Notes: a model not told the origin generated them from the sequence alone. A stretch of 64,000 nt of DNA from Anaerolineaceae bacterium UBA1415 (GCA_002305635.1 DBPR01000019.1:93347-157346); one strand, 5' to 3'. Shown: positions 25,811-34,615, numbered from the stretch's first letter. Translations and numbers: made by a program.

Positions 25811-26596
25811 CTAATCGCCAGCATTGATCGGCTTGTTTCTGATGGTGCGTTCAAAAATATCTTCGGTATCATCGTCAGAATATTTCTTTTGTTTCTTGAT
25901 CCGATTGGCGATTTGAGGTCGTCTTTTTTCAGCCAGATCCATGGCGCGGCGCATGGCAATTTCCATATAGGTCGGATCCGGGATCACTTCTTCTTCAACT
26001 TCTTCGACAACTTCCTTCTTGCCGCGGCCCTGACGCTGTTTCGGAGCTTCTACAACTTCTTCTTCAGGAAGATCCTGCATCGCCTTCAGGCTCAATTTGA
26101 TCTGCTTCTTGCGGCGGTTGACTTCCAATACTTTGACTTCAACTTCCTGGCCGACAGTCACCGCTTCAGATGGCAGACGCACATAGTTATGAGATAGCTC
26201 GCTGACATGGATCAAGCCCGGACGTTCGGCGCCAATCTCAACGAACGCGCCAAAGGATTCCAGACGGATCACAGTGCCCTTGACGGCCATGTCAGGAGCA
26301 AGCTCCCGCCATTCATAATCCAAAGGCTTGCGCATGGTCAGTTCAATGTGATCTTTATGAGCGCGTCTCACCCATACAGTTACTGTCTGTCCTTCTGTGA
26401 GGACCACATCAAGCCCGGTCAGAACCTTGTTCGGATCGCTTGAATCGATCATTTGGGAGACATGTAAAAATGCAGGCAGTTTAGACCCAATATCAACCAA
26501 AGCGCCTTGCAGCGAGGTCTTCAACACCTTCCCTTCGAACTTTTGTTTCGCGGTGATAGTTACTTCATTATTCGTATTATCGATAGGGTTATCCAT
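25811..26596 (-). CDS. S1 RNA-binding domain protein (two S1 domains)
   Basis: A 261-residue protein with two S1 domains, about residues 18-88 (KVLKTSLQGALVDIGSKLPAF, split at its end) and 98-170 (GTVIRLESFGAFVEIGAERPG). An acidic then basic C-terminal tail follows (VVEEVEEEVIPDP ... RRPQIANRIKKQKK). It resembles short ribosomal protein S1-like proteins that bind single-stranded RNA in translation. The ATG at 26596 has GGGAG at 6 nt; a TTG two codons earlier is less likely. With only two domains it is far shorter than the six-domain enterobacterial S1. Confidence 0.82.
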   Translation of the reverse strand: MDNPIDNTNNEVTITAKQKFEGKVLKTSLQGALVDIGSKLPAFLHVSQMIDSSDPNKVLTGLDVVLTEGQTVTVWVRRAHKDHIELTMRKPLDYEWRELAPDMAVKGTVIRLESFGAFVEIGAERPGLIHVSELSHNYVRLPSEAVTVGQEVEVKVLEVNRRKKQIKLSLKAMQDLPEEEVVEAPKQRQGRGKKEVVEEVEEEVIPDPTYMEIAMRRAMDLAEKRRPQIANRIKKQKKYSDDDTEDIFERTIRNKPINAGD

Positions 26597-26830
26597 TTTC
26601 AACTCCCAGTAGGGTTATATTCACAATTGATTAGTATACCTCTTTTAAAAAAATAGTCAATTATTTCGCGAAAAATTTTGTGTCTGTGAGGAGACCAGCA
26701 CATAAATTTGGTGTTAGCCCTTCGACAGCGACAATCACATCAAACCCTGCTTCTTGAAAAGATTCAACGATCGATTCATTTCATCGGTTGCTAATGATAC
26801 AATCCTGAAAGCAAAACAAAGCGAGGAAAA

Positions 26831-27349
26831 ATGGAAATACTGGATTTATACGACCGCGAAAGAATCAGGACCAATGAAACGATTGTTCGCGGCTCAACCG
26901 TGCCAAAGAACCGTTATCATCTCGTCATTCACATTTGCATTTTCAACAACAAAGGTGAAATGCTCATTCAAAAACGGAGCAATTCCAAAACGAACTGGCC
27001 CGGGCTTTGGGATGTGAGCGTAGGCGGTGCCGTTCAGCAAGGCAATCACAGCTGGCAGCAGGCCCAGCAGGAATTGCGGGAAGAATTGGGGCTCAACTAC
27101 GATTTCAGCCAGGTCAGGCCCAGCCTGACGGTCAATTTCGAATTCGGCTTCGACGATTTTTATCTTCTGAACATGGACACGGACCTTCGATCCCTGCACC
27201 TTCAGGCGGAAGAAGTGGACGAAGTCATGTGGGCCAGCGAGGAAAAGATTCTGAAAATGATGGAAGAGGGATCCTTCCTCAATTATCAACCAACTTTGAT
27301 CAGATCCTTATTCGCCATGCGTTTTCAGATGGGAGTGCTGGTAAAATAG
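26831..27349 (+). CDS. NUDIX hydrolase (IPP-isomerase-like/YfcD type)
   Basis: A 172-residue NUDIX protein. It starts EILDLYDRERIRTNETIVRG, typical of the YfcD group that resembles isopentenyl-diphosphate isomerase. WPGLWDVSVGGAVQQG precedes the NUDIX box. In the box the first Glu is Asn and the Arg is Gln, but the catalytic pair is kept in ELREELGL. It is not a convincing IPP isomerase. GAGG precedes the ATG and TACAAT lies ~30 nt upstream. Followed 26 bp later by a small membrane gene. Confidence 0.78.
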   Translation: MEILDLYDRERIRTNETIVRGSTVPKNRYHLVIHICIFNNKGEMLIQKRSNSKTNWPGLWDVSVGGAVQQGNHSWQQAQQELREELGLNYDFSQVRPSLTVNFEFGFDDFYLLNMDTDLRSLHLQAEEVDEVMWASEEKILKMMEEGSFLNYQPTLIRSLFAMRFQMGVLVK

Positions 27350-27375
27350 TAGAAACTTATTAATTTGGAGGAAAA

Positions 27376-27675
27376 ATGAATTTCCGTTCGCTTGTAAATT
27401 TTGACAAGATGATCACCCCGACGATCATCAAAATTTTGTTTTACATCAGCATCGTTGCTTCGGTTATTTTCGGAATCGTCACCATGATCGGTGGCTTCAT
27501 TACCGCGTTCAACCAGGGCAGCGTTTGGCCTGCGCTTGGCGGTCTTTTAGGCGGCCCGCTGGCGATGGTTGTTGGCATCTTTATCGCCCGCATCTACTCA
27601 GAACTAATGATCCTGGCATTCAAGATCCATGAACACCTCGTTGCCATCCGCAATATGATGGCAGCCAAACAGTAA
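27376..27675 (+). CDS. DUF4282-type small membrane protein
   Basis: A 99-residue protein with two membrane segments (IIKILFYISIVASVIFGIVT and GGPLAMVVGIFIARIYSEL), matching the layout of DUF4282 proteins. The C-terminal helix (ILAFKIHEHLVAIRNMM) is typical of that family. Function unknown. GGAGG precedes the ATG. A strong terminator follows, so it ends the NUDIX transcript. Confidence 0.75.
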   Translation: MNFRSLVNFDKMITPTIIKILFYISIVASVIFGIVTMIGGFITAFNQGSVWPALGGLLGGPLAMVVGIFIARIYSELMILAFKIHEHLVAIRNMMAAKQ

Positions 27676-27692
27676 AAATATAAAACATAAAG

Positions 27693-27719
27693 GCCGGAGT
27701 TATTCCGGCTTTTTTTTTT
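27693..27719 (+). terminator. Rho-independent terminator
   Basis: GCCGGA (27693-27698) and TCCGGC (27704-27709) form a stem with a 5-nt loop, followed by ten T residues. Confidence 0.9.
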
Positions 27720-27887
27720 GCTGCCCAAAACTGCTTCCAGGCAGAAGAACCACTCTATATCTTCTGCTACCTGAGTTTCTCACTTTTGAAAAAAACTCGG
27801 TTTTCATCGAGGAAAAGAGATTAATTCAGGGCACTAAAACGGAAAAACTCTGGTATGTCCCTGTTAGCTACATATGAATTTCAAATG

Positions 27888-28106
27888 TTTACATCTTTGT
27901 TACAAGGCTCTGATAGGCTTACTCGCGGATGGGGACATACCCAGAGGGCACTTAGCCCCATCCGTACATTTGGTATTTGACAACATCAAATTCCTGCTTT
28001 GACCAAGCCATTTATAGGTCACCAAACTGTACGGACGGGGTTTAGCCCCGTCCGCTGCCTATGCATATCAATGCCTCTGCCTTCATAACAAGGTTCTGAT
28101 GCTACA
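27888..28106 (+). repeat. Composite dispersed repeat (two palindromic modules)
   Basis: Contains an inverted-orientation module (GGATGGGG at 27927-27934 to CCCCATCCGTAC ending near 27966) and a forward module from 28026 with CTGTACGGACGGGG, CCCCGTCCGCTGCCTATGC and ACAAGGTTCTGATG. The spacer between modules and the left flank both match the copy at 44490-44655, so the whole composite is repeated. The surrounding gap 27720-28271 holds no gene. A shorter duplicated block (TTCAGGGCACTAA at ~27831 and ATCAGGGCACTAA at ~28172) flanks the element on both sides. Confidence 0.75.
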
Positions 28107-28271
28107 TTTGATGTTTCCTGCGCCTCTCTCGTTTGTGAAAAGCTGGTTTTCCACCGAAGGAAACGGAAAAAAATCAGGGCACTAATATGAGAAACTCAAG
28201 TGCTATAAAATTTCCATCATCAGGTACAAAGCGGTACAATTATCAGGAAATGTGCAAAAATTAGGAGAAAC

Positions 28272-29540
28272 ATGTTAGACATCAAATTTATTCGTGAACA
28301 AGCAGAATTCGTCAAAGATTCCCTGGCCAAACGTCATATGGAAACCGATGTTATTGATAGCGTGATCGCCCTGGATGAAAAACGGCGCGAACTCATCCTC
28401 GATGTTGAAAGCAAGAAGGCTGAACGAAACGCTGTCAGCAAGGAAATCGGCCGTATGAAGGACAAAGAATCCCGCGAATCCAAAATTTCGGCTATGCGCA
28501 ACCTGGGAGACAATATCGCCGCGCTTGACGAAGAACTGAAGACTGTGGAAGCCGAATTGTTTGATGCCCTGGCTGGGATTCCGAACATCCCCGATGCGGA
28601 CGTCCCCATCGGCCTCGACGACAAGGACAATGTCGTCATTCGCACCGTTGGAGAGAAAATATCTTTCGATTTTGAACCAAAAGCTCACTGGGACCTCGGC
28701 CCGGCTTTGGGTATCCTTGATTTTGATGCCGGCGTAAAGCTTGCCGGGACGCGTTTTTACGTCCTCGAAGGCGCCGGCGCGAGGCTGCAGCGCGCGCTCA
28801 TCTTCTGGATGCTCGATCTGCATATTCGCCAGGGCTACCGCGAGTTTTACCCACCCTGGATGGTGCGCGAAGAAGTCATGTTTGCCTCCGGTCAACTGCC
28901 AAAGTTCGCCGACAACCTCTATCACGACCATCAGGAAGATTTCTGGTGGGTGCCGACCGCCGAAGTGCCTCTGACCGGCATCATGATGGGCGAAGTCATT
29001 GAAGAAGCTGAGCTGCCAATGAACCTGACCTCCTACACCGCCTGTTTCCGACGCGAGAAGATGAGTGCCGGGCGCGATGTGCGCGGCATGAAACGCGGTC
29101 ACCAGTTCGACAAGGTCGAAATGTACAAATACTGCAAGCCCGAAAACGCCAGCCAGGAACTGGATAATATGGTGGCTGACGCCGCCAAAACATGTGAAGA
29201 ACTGGGCCTAACCTATCGCGTCCTGCTGCAATCGACCGGCGATCTCAGCTTTGGCTCACACAAGACCTACGACATCGAAGTTTGGGCGCCCGGCTGTCAG
29301 GAATGGCTGGAAGTTTCTTCCATCTCCAATATCGGTCAATTCCAGGCTCGTCGCGCCAACATCAAATATCGCCCGGCGGATGGTTCCGCGCTCCAGTTCG
29401 TCAACACCCTGAACGGTTCAGGCCTCGGTTTGCCGCGCACCATGATCGCGGTGATGGAAAACTACCAACAGGCTGATGGCAGCATTGTGGTACCTGAAGT
29501 GCTGAAACCCTTCATGGGAGGCATTGAAGTAATTCGATGA
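28272..29540 (+). CDS. serS: Seryl-tRNA synthetase
   Basis: A 422-residue class II synthetase that charges tRNA-Ser. An N-terminal coiled-coil arm spans about residues 35-110 (rich in Lys/Glu). Class II motif 2 is TSYTACFRREKMSAGRDVRG, followed by HQFDKVEMYKYC. Motif 3 is FVNTLNGSGLGLPRTM. The Ser-specific block EVSSISNIGQFQARR is present. AGGAG precedes the ATG. It overlaps the next gene by 4 bp. Confidence 0.96.
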   Translation: MLDIKFIREQAEFVKDSLAKRHMETDVIDSVIALDEKRRELILDVESKKAERNAVSKEIGRMKDKESRESKISAMRNLGDNIAALDEELKTVEAELFDALAGIPNIPDADVPIGLDDKDNVVIRTVGEKISFDFEPKAHWDLGPALGILDFDAGVKLAGTRFYVLEGAGARLQRALIFWMLDLHIRQGYREFYPPWMVREEVMFASGQLPKFADNLYHDHQEDFWWVPTAEVPLTGIMMGEVIEEAELPMNLTSYTACFRREKMSAGRDVRGMKRGHQFDKVEMYKYCKPENASQELDNMVADAAKTCEELGLTYRVLLQSTGDLSFGSHKTYDIEVWAPGCQEWLEVSSISNIGQFQARRANIKYRPADGSALQFVNTLNGSGLGLPRTMIAVMENYQQADGSIVVPEVLKPFMGGIEVIR

Positions 29541-30061
29541 ATGCCGTAAGCCATTATCTTGTATTTATAATTTGCATGATCGTCAACCTGATCGGCTTGC
29601 TCGGTCTGGTCTTGGTCTTTTTTCCAGGCCTGACGGTCAGCTGGGTCGGGCAATTGATCTGGGTCTTGTATGTTGGTTTCAACAAAGCGCACGGAGGCTG
29701 GGAATTTGGCCTCACGATCGCCATTTTTGTGGTCAACACCCTGCTGATGATCGGCGGTTCGCTGATCGACAACATCCTGGGGGCCAAAAACACACGCGAT
29801 AAGGGCGTCCCCTGGTGGGAGATCCTCGTCACCTTCCTTGCGATGATATTGGGTGGAATTTTCCTGACACCCATCGGTGGTCTGGCTTTGGCGCTTGCGA
29901 CCCTCTTTCTGCTCGAATACTACCGTCTGGACAAGGATAAGGAGAAAGCCTGGGAAGCCACCAAAGCGCTCGCCTTCGGTTATGGCACCGCAGCCATCAT
30001 CCGCTTTGTGATCTGTCTGCTGATGATCGCCCTATGGCTTCTGATGGTATTTTTCTTATAG
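29537..30061 (+). CDS. DUF456-type membrane protein
   Basis: A 174-residue polytopic membrane protein with about four to five segments. The glycine-containing segments GLLGLVLVFFPGLTVSWVG and MILGGIFLTPIGGLALA match the DUF456 family. A charged loop (LDKDKEKAWEATKA) precedes the last segment. Function unknown. It overlaps serS by 4 bp and is followed by a terminator, so it is cotranscribed with serS. Confidence 0.75.
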   Translation: MNAVSHYLVFIICMIVNLIGLLGLVLVFFPGLTVSWVGQLIWVLYVGFNKAHGGWEFGLTIAIFVVNTLLMIGGSLIDNILGAKNTRDKGVPWWEILVTFLAMILGGIFLTPIGGLALALATLFLLEYYRLDKDKEKAWEATKALAFGYGTAAIIRFVICLLMIALWLLMVFFL

Positions 30062-30116
30062 ATTAACCGCTTTTTCGTTCGCGCCTGGCCTCCTCTCCTG
30101 ACCACGCGCTTAAATC

Positions 30117-30144
30117 AAAAGGATGCGCTTTTGCATCCTTTTTT
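30117..30144 (+). terminator. Rho-independent terminator of serS operon
   Basis: AAAAGGATGC (30117-30126) and GCATCCTTTT (30133-30142) pair around a 6-nt loop and run into T residues. Confidence 0.85.
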
Positions 30145-30191
30145 GATCTCACCGCGAGTATTCTGACTTTACAACAATCAATAATTAATAA

Positions 30192-30938
30192 TTACTCGCC
30201 GAAATTATCCAAAAACAATTGTTCCAGTTCCTCCAGCATTGCCTGGCGGTCGTTGCCGGTCGCTTTCAAAATTAATTCGTCGCCTTGCCGGGCGGCGAGC
30301 ATCATGACCGAGATCATGCCTTTGATGGCCACTTCCTCCCCACCTTGGGTCAGGTTGGTCACGCTCAATTTGGCATCATGCTTCTTGATCGTCTGAACGA
30401 ACGTTGCCGCAGGTCGGGCATGCAAGCCGCTGGCGTTGGTAACCGTTATCCGCAGCTCCACTCCATCGGAGGTTATCGCCTCTTTTTCCTGCACAGATGC
30501 TGCCTCTTCAACCGGAGTTTCTTCTTCTCCCAGGATCTGCTTACGTTTAGCATCCAGAGCACCCATGGCTTCGTCATAGACTTCCTGCAAACTGCTGCCC
30601 ATGTTCGCCTGAACCCCGGCCGCGATGGCGCCTTCCACAAAGGGGGCCGGGCACATGCGTACCCTGGCGGCTGTTTCTTCGTCCAACATTTGCAATGCCA
30701 TTTCCGTGCTCAAAAGCGCGCTGCCCAGGTCCATCAGAACCAGTACCTCGCCATCCATAGTTAACTCCATTAGAGCTTCCATGATCTCAACCGCGTTGGT
30801 GCCAATTTCTTCATGATCATCGCCAATGCCTGCGGCTACGCGCACTTTTAAAGCTTCTGACGTCGCCATCTGGTGCAAAAGTTCAGCTGTCCCTGTGGCA
30901 AGTTTGTAACTATGTGAAACAAGTAAAATGTTGACCAT
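30192..30938 (-). CDS. dhaM: DhaM-HPr fusion, PTS phosphocarrier for dihydroxyacetone kinase
   Basis: A 248-residue two-domain phosphocarrier. Residues 1-~130 form the EIIA-like DhaM domain with the active His in LLVSHSYKLATG (residue 8-9) and VLVLMDLGSALLSTEMAL. A linker rich in Glu/Ala leads to an HPr domain (about 160-248) with the phosphorylated His in ASGLHARPAATF. The residue matching the HPr regulatory Ser46 seems not to be Ser (IKGMISVMML). The E. coli protein also carries an EI-like domain, missing here, so EI must come from elsewhere. AGGAG precedes the ATG. Last gene of the glycerol/DHA operon. Confidence 0.88.
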   Translation of the reverse strand: MVNILLVSHSYKLATGTAELLHQMATSEALKVRVAAGIGDDHEEIGTNAVEIMEALMELTMDGEVLVLMDLGSALLSTEMALQMLDEETAARVRMCPAPFVEGAIAAGVQANMGSSLQEVYDEAMGALDAKRKQILGEEETPVEEAASVQEKEAITSDGVELRITVTNASGLHARPAATFVQTIKKHDAKLSVTNLTQGGEEVAIKGMISVMMLAARQGDELILKATGNDRQAMLEELEQLFLDNFGE

Positions 30939-30952
30939 CGTGCGCTCCTGTA

Positions 30953-31240
30953 TTATGGTTTCTTTTCTTCTTCTGGTTTGGGTCTGAACAATGAATGGAA
31001 CCAGTTAAACCCAAAGAACACCACCCAAACACTCGCGCCAAACAGGAATCCCCATAATAGCGCTTTGGGCCATTCCTGCGGGTTTTGCATGATCAACTGG
31101 ACGGAGATAAAAATCATCAACACCACACTGAGAGCGGTTATAACGAGAAAACCTGTTTTTCTCTGGATCCAGGGTTTGCTCATGCTTTCGAGGGCTTTTT
31201 GTTCATCTTCACTTTTGCTTGTCTTCTTTTTTTGGCTCAT
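30953..31240 (-). CDS. Small membrane protein in the glycerol/DHA operon
   Basis: A 95-residue protein with a Lys/Ser-rich N-terminus, two membrane segments (TGFLVITALSVVLMIFISVQL and ALLWGFLFGASVWVVFFGFNW) and a Pro/Glu/Lys tail. Not recognised. It sits between glpK and dhaM, 14 bp before dhaM, with GGAG upstream of the ATG. Its place suggests co-expression with glycerol metabolism, not a proven role. Confidence 0.7.
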   Translation of the reverse strand: MSQKKKTSKSEDEQKALESMSKPWIQRKTGFLVITALSVVLMIFISVQLIMQNPQEWPKALLWGFLFGASVWVVFFGFNWFHSLFRPKPEEEKKP

Positions 31241-31258
31241 GGCTCAGCTCCATTCAAT

Positions 31259-31293
31259 AATTAAGGGGCGAGAGTTTGTCCCGCCCCTTAATT
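31259..31293 (-). terminator. 12-bp hairpin after glpK
   Basis: AATTAAGGGGCG (31259-31270) pairs with CGCCCCTTAATT (31282-31293), directly past the glpK stop. On the minus strand it is followed by ATTGAATGG, with no T tract, so readthrough into the downstream genes is likely. Confidence 0.6.
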
Positions 31294-31310
31294 CTAAACG
31301 AAAAATTGAA

Positions 31311-32810
31311 TTAGTTTTCGACCCAGTCGAAGGTACGTGTAACGGCTTTCTTCCAACCCTTGTAGAGTTTTTCGCGGGTTTCTTCGGCCATGGCAGGATG
31401 CCATTCTTTGTCCTTGCCCCAGTTGGCGCGTAGATCTTCGACCTTTTCCCAGAAGCCAACAGCCAGGCCAGCTGCGTAGGCAGCGCCCAAAGCGGTGGTT
31501 TCGGCAACGGTCGGGCGAATCACGGGCACACCGAGGATGTCGGACTGGAATTGCATCAGGGTCTCATTGAAGACCATACCGCCATCAACCTTGAGCGCGG
31601 TCAGCTCGACGCCAGAATCTTTGTTCATGGCTTCGAGAACTTCAGCAGTCTGATAGGCAGTTGCTTCAAGGACGGCACGAGCCAGGTGACCGCCATTGAT
31701 GTAGCGGGTCAGACCGACGATGGCGCCGCGGGCATCGCTCTTCCAGTAGGGAGCGAACAGACCGGAGAAAGCGGGTACAAAGTAGATGCCGCCGCTGTCT
31801 TCGACAGTCTTCGCAAGTTGTTCGATGTCCGGGGACTTCTCGATCATCTTGAGGTTATCGCGAATCCACTGAACCAAAGCGCCGGTGATGGCGATGGAGC
31901 CTTCCAGAGCGTAGACAGCGGGTTCTTTGCCGATCTTGTAACCCAAAGTGGTCAGCAGACCGTTCTTGGATTGGATCGGTTTGGTGCCAGTATTCATGAG
32001 CATGAAGCAGCCGGTACCATAGGTGTTCTTGGCTTCGCCGGGGCTGTAGCATGTCTGTCCGAAGAGGGCAGCCTGCTGATCACCCAGGTCACCTGCCACA
32101 GCAACGCCTTCCAGATCGCCCTTGGCATAGCCGTAGACCTGGCTGGAGGCTTTGATGTCGGGCAGCATTGCGCGGGGAACGCCCAAAACCTGCAGCATTT
32201 CCGGATCCCAGTCGAGGGTTTCCAGATTCATCATGAAGGTACGGGAAGCGTTGGTCACATCAGTGATGTGGACGCCGCCCTTGGGGCCGCCGGTCAAATT
32301 CCAGATCACCCAGGTGTCGATGTTACCGAAGAGGATTTCACCCTTCTCGGCTTTTGCTTTCAAGGAGGGATCATTTTCCAGAATCCACTTGATCTTCATA
32401 CCAGAGAAGTAGGTTGCCAAAGGCAGACCAACTTTGGTGCGGAAGCGGTCCTGTCCGCCGTCTTTTGCGAGTTCGTTGCAGATCAGATCAGTACGGGTGT
32501 CCTGCCAGACAATCGCGTTGTAAACAGGCTTGCCAGTGGCTTTTTCCCAAACAACGGCGGTTTCGCGTTGATTGGTCACGCCGACTGCAGCAAGATCTTT
32601 TGGTTCGAGGTGAAGTTTTTTGAGGGTACCGCTGATAACTTCCTGGGTAGCTTGCCAGATTTCCAATGGATCGTGTTCAACCCATCCTGGTTTGGGGTAG
32701 ATCTGTTCGTGTTCTTTTTGTTCGTAACCAACAACTTTTCCACTATGATCAAAAACCATAAAACGGGTGCTGGTAGTACCCTGATCCACTGCTCCTACAT
32801 ATTTTGCCAT
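31311..32810 (-). CDS. glpK: Glycerol kinase
   Basis: A 499-residue FGGY-family kinase making sn-glycerol 3-phosphate with ATP. It has VGAVDQGTTSTRFMVFD at the N-terminus, VTNQRETAVVWEKATGKP, the substrate segment WQDTRTD, GDQQAALFG and NTYGTGCFMLMNTG, and the C-terminal KVDGGMVFNETLMQFQSD (kept under the length limit). Full family length. The activation-loop region (YGYAKGDLEGVAVAG) has no His where firmicute GlpK is phosphorylated by HPr. AAGGAG precedes the ATG. Fourth gene of the leftward operon, between dhaL and a small membrane gene. Confidence 0.95.
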   Translation of the reverse strand: MAKYVGAVDQGTTSTRFMVFDHSGKVVGYEQKEHEQIYPKPGWVEHDPLEIWQATQEVISGTLKKLHLEPKDLAAVGVTNQRETAVVWEKATGKPVYNAIVWQDTRTDLICNELAKDGGQDRFRTKVGLPLATYFSGMKIKWILENDPSLKAKAEKGEILFGNIDTWVIWNLTGGPKGGVHITDVTNASRTFMMNLETLDWDPEMLQVLGVPRAMLPDIKASSQVYGYAKGDLEGVAVAGDLGDQQAALFGQTCYSPGEAKNTYGTGCFMLMNTGTKPIQSKNGLLTTLGYKIGKEPAVYALEGSIAITGALVQWIRDNLKMIEKSPDIEQLAKTVEDSGGIYFVPAFSGLFAPYWKSDARGAIVGLTRYINGGHLARAVLEATAYQTAEVLEAMNKDSGVELTALKVDGGMVFNETLMQFQSDILGVPVIRPTVAETTALGAAYAAGLAVGFWEKVEDLRANWGKDKEWHPAMAEETREKLYKGWKKAVTRTFDWVEN

Positions 32811-32848
32811 AATTTAATCTCCTTTTTTTATTGTAATTTGTGAACGGA

Positions 32849-33484
32849 TCAGCAATCCGCCCATATTCTTGCGACTGATTCAAGCAACAAAGTTGTTGAA
32901 GTAGCCCCCGGATCCTGATGACCGATACTGCGTTCTCCCAAATAACTGGCGCGACCTTTGCGAGCCATCAGGGGAACCGTCGCCAGCATGCCCTGATGGG
33001 CAGCTTCGGCAGATCGTTTAAGCGCATCTCCGGTCGGGACGCCATCCGCGATGGCTTGTTTCAAGGCATCCAATGCTGGATAAAGCGCGTCCAACATGGT
33101 TTTGTCGTTTAGTTGGGCCTTACCGAGCGTTGCCACTCCCGCAATGCCCGCCTCAAGCGCCTGTGCCCAGTCGCTCAATTCCATCTCCATTTTCGCGCCG
33201 ATGGTCATACCGGCCTTCATGAAAATTGTTGAGTAAAGAGGGCCGCCTGCTCCGCCAACTTTGGACAGAAGCGTCATTCCAACGGTTTTCAGGATTGTTC
33301 CGATATCTTTATCTTCCACCGTAGGCAACTTTTCAAGGACAGCCTTGAAGCCTCTGCGCATATTAGCTCCGTGGTCGGCATCACCGATCTCGCGGTCTAA
33401 TTCTGTCAGCATTTCATGGTTGTCTTCGATCACCTGGGCGTATTCACGCACCCAGTTCAACACATCATCTCTTTGAATAGTCAC
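32849..33484 (-). CDS. dhaL: Dihydroxyacetone kinase nucleotide-binding subunit DhaL
   Basis: A 211-residue DhaL that holds ADP/ATP and passes phosphate to dihydroxyacetone on DhaK. The metal-binding aspartates are in LDREIGDADHGANMRRGF, followed by LLSKVGGAGGPLYSTIFMK and the C-terminal DPGATSTTLLLES. In PTS-type systems DhaL keeps a bound nucleotide that DhaM rephosphorylates. The start is GTG (33484) with AGAGG upstream. It is separated from dhaK by a 54-bp gap containing a 12-bp hairpin. Confidence 0.92.
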   Translation of the reverse strand: MTIQRDDVLNWVREYAQVIEDNHEMLTELDREIGDADHGANMRRGFKAVLEKLPTVEDKDIGTILKTVGMTLLSKVGGAGGPLYSTIFMKAGMTIGAKMEMELSDWAQALEAGIAGVATLGKAQLNDKTMLDALYPALDALKQAIADGVPTGDALKRSAEAAHQGMLATVPLMARKGRASYLGERSIGHQDPGATSTTLLLESVARIWADC

Positions 33485-33499
33485 ATTTGCCTCTAATAT

Positions 33500-33529
33500 G
33501 GATACTGGAGCCCGCGAGCTCCAGTATCC
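33500..33529 (-). terminator. Intra-operon hairpin between dhaK and dhaL
   Basis: GGATACTGGAGC (33500-33511) and GCTCCAGTATCC (33518-33529) form a perfect 12-bp stem. No T tract follows in the minus direction. It may stabilise the upstream mRNA, reduce downstream expression or mark a processing site. Confidence 0.55.
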
Positions 33530-33538
33530 TGAATCTAA

Positions 33539-34540
33539 CTAAATTCCCCAGCGCATTCCGGCTGTCTTGACCGGCGCATCCCAGAGTTTGAGCATTTCCT
33601 CATCAACCTTCAGCAAGGTGATGGAGGTTCCAGCCATTTCAAGACTGGTGATGTACGGACCGATCAGGTGGCGAACTACTTTGATGCCCTTGGCTGCCAG
33701 CAGTTCAACTGCCTTGGCATAGACAATGTAGAGTTCAATCAGTGGCGTTCCGCCCATGCTGTTAACAAACAGCACGACTTCATCGCCTTCTTTATAGGGC
33801 AGATCAGTAACGATCGGCTCGATCAGCATTTCGGTGATCTTGTCAGCAGGTTCCAGCGGAATGCGATGGCGACCGGGTTCACCATGGATACCAATACCGA
33901 TTTCCATCTCATCTTCGGGCAGATCGAAGGAAGGTTTGCCAACATGAGGAACGGTGCAGGAGGTCAAAGCCATGCCCATACTGCGGCCCTGGCCGTTGAT
34001 CTTGCGAGCCAGATCGGCACATTCCTTCAGGGAACGTCCTTCTTCGGCAGCTGCGCCAACGATTTTTTCCATCAGAACGGTCAGACCGACACCGCGTCGT
34101 CCGGCAGTCCAGGTGCTGTCTTCGACAGCAACGTCGTCATCAACGATCACAGATTCGACTTCGATGCCTTCGGCACGCGCCATATCGGCTGCCATTTCGA
34201 AGTTCATCACGTCACCGGTGTAGTTTTTGACAATGTGCAGGACGCCAGCGCCGCCATCAACTGCTTTGGTGGCTTCCAGCATCTGATCGGGAGTTGGACT
34301 GGTAAAGACCGCGCCCGGGCAGGCTGCATCGAGCATGCCCTTGCCGACAAAACCGCCGTGCATGGGTTCATGACCGCTGCCCCCACCGGAGACCAAGCCT
34401 ACCTTGCCTTGAACCGGGGCATCAGCGCGAACGATAAAGTCGGGGTCATAATAGACCTTGACCAGGTCGGCATGCGCCAGTTCGATACCTTTGAGTTCTT
34501 CTTTTACAACATCTTCAGGTTTATTGATCAATTTTTTCAT
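33539..34540 (-). CDS. dhaK: Dihydroxyacetone kinase substrate-binding subunit DhaK
   Basis: A 333-residue DhaK. The N-terminus (KKLINKPEDVVKEELKGIELAH) and GLVSGGGSGHEPMHGGFVG are hallmarks. The His that covalently holds dihydroxyacetone is in EIGIGIHGEPGRHR near residue 218. KNYTGDVMNFEMA and VDDDVAVED are also conserved. With DhaL and DhaM it forms a PTS-dependent dihydroxyacetone kinase giving DHAP. AAGGAG precedes the ATG at 10 nt spacing. It follows the glycerol channel gene by 75 bp. Confidence 0.93.
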   Translation of the reverse strand: MKKLINKPEDVVKEELKGIELAHADLVKVYYDPDFIVRADAPVQGKVGLVSGGGSGHEPMHGGFVGKGMLDAACPGAVFTSPTPDQMLEATKAVDGGAGVLHIVKNYTGDVMNFEMAADMARAEGIEVESVIVDDDVAVEDSTWTAGRRGVGLTVLMEKIVGAAAEEGRSLKECADLARKINGQGRSMGMALTSCTVPHVGKPSFDLPEDEMEIGIGIHGEPGRHRIPLEPADKITEMLIEPIVTDLPYKEGDEVVLFVNSMGGTPLIELYIVYAKAVELLAAKGIKVVRHLIGPYITSLEMAGTSITLLKVDEEMLKLWDAPVKTAGMRWGI

Positions 34541-34569
34541 ATATTTGTGTCTCCTTTTTGTTTACTTGG

Positions 34570-34608
34570 TACGACCATGCGATTACCAGGTATCAATCAG
34601 CGGTCGTA
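34570..34608 (-). other. Inverted repeat between glpF and dhaK
   Basis: TACGACC (34570-34576) and GGTCGTA (34602-34608) are inverted around 25 nt, with a smaller inner repeat (TACC/GGTA). It lies in the 75-bp gap and could fold in the polycistronic RNA. Confidence 0.4.
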
Positions 34609-34615
34609 ATCTAAA

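Noticed and set aside
26831..27349. Isopentenyl-diphosphate isomerase
   Set aside because: The N-terminus resembles that family, but the sequence fits the YfcD-type NUDIX group and the box substitutions do not support isomerase activity.
28107..28271. T-box or other riboswitch leader before serS
   Set aside because: No T-box consensus or antiterminator/terminator pair is visible; the region holds the end of the repeat and a short leader with a normal Shine-Dalgarno.
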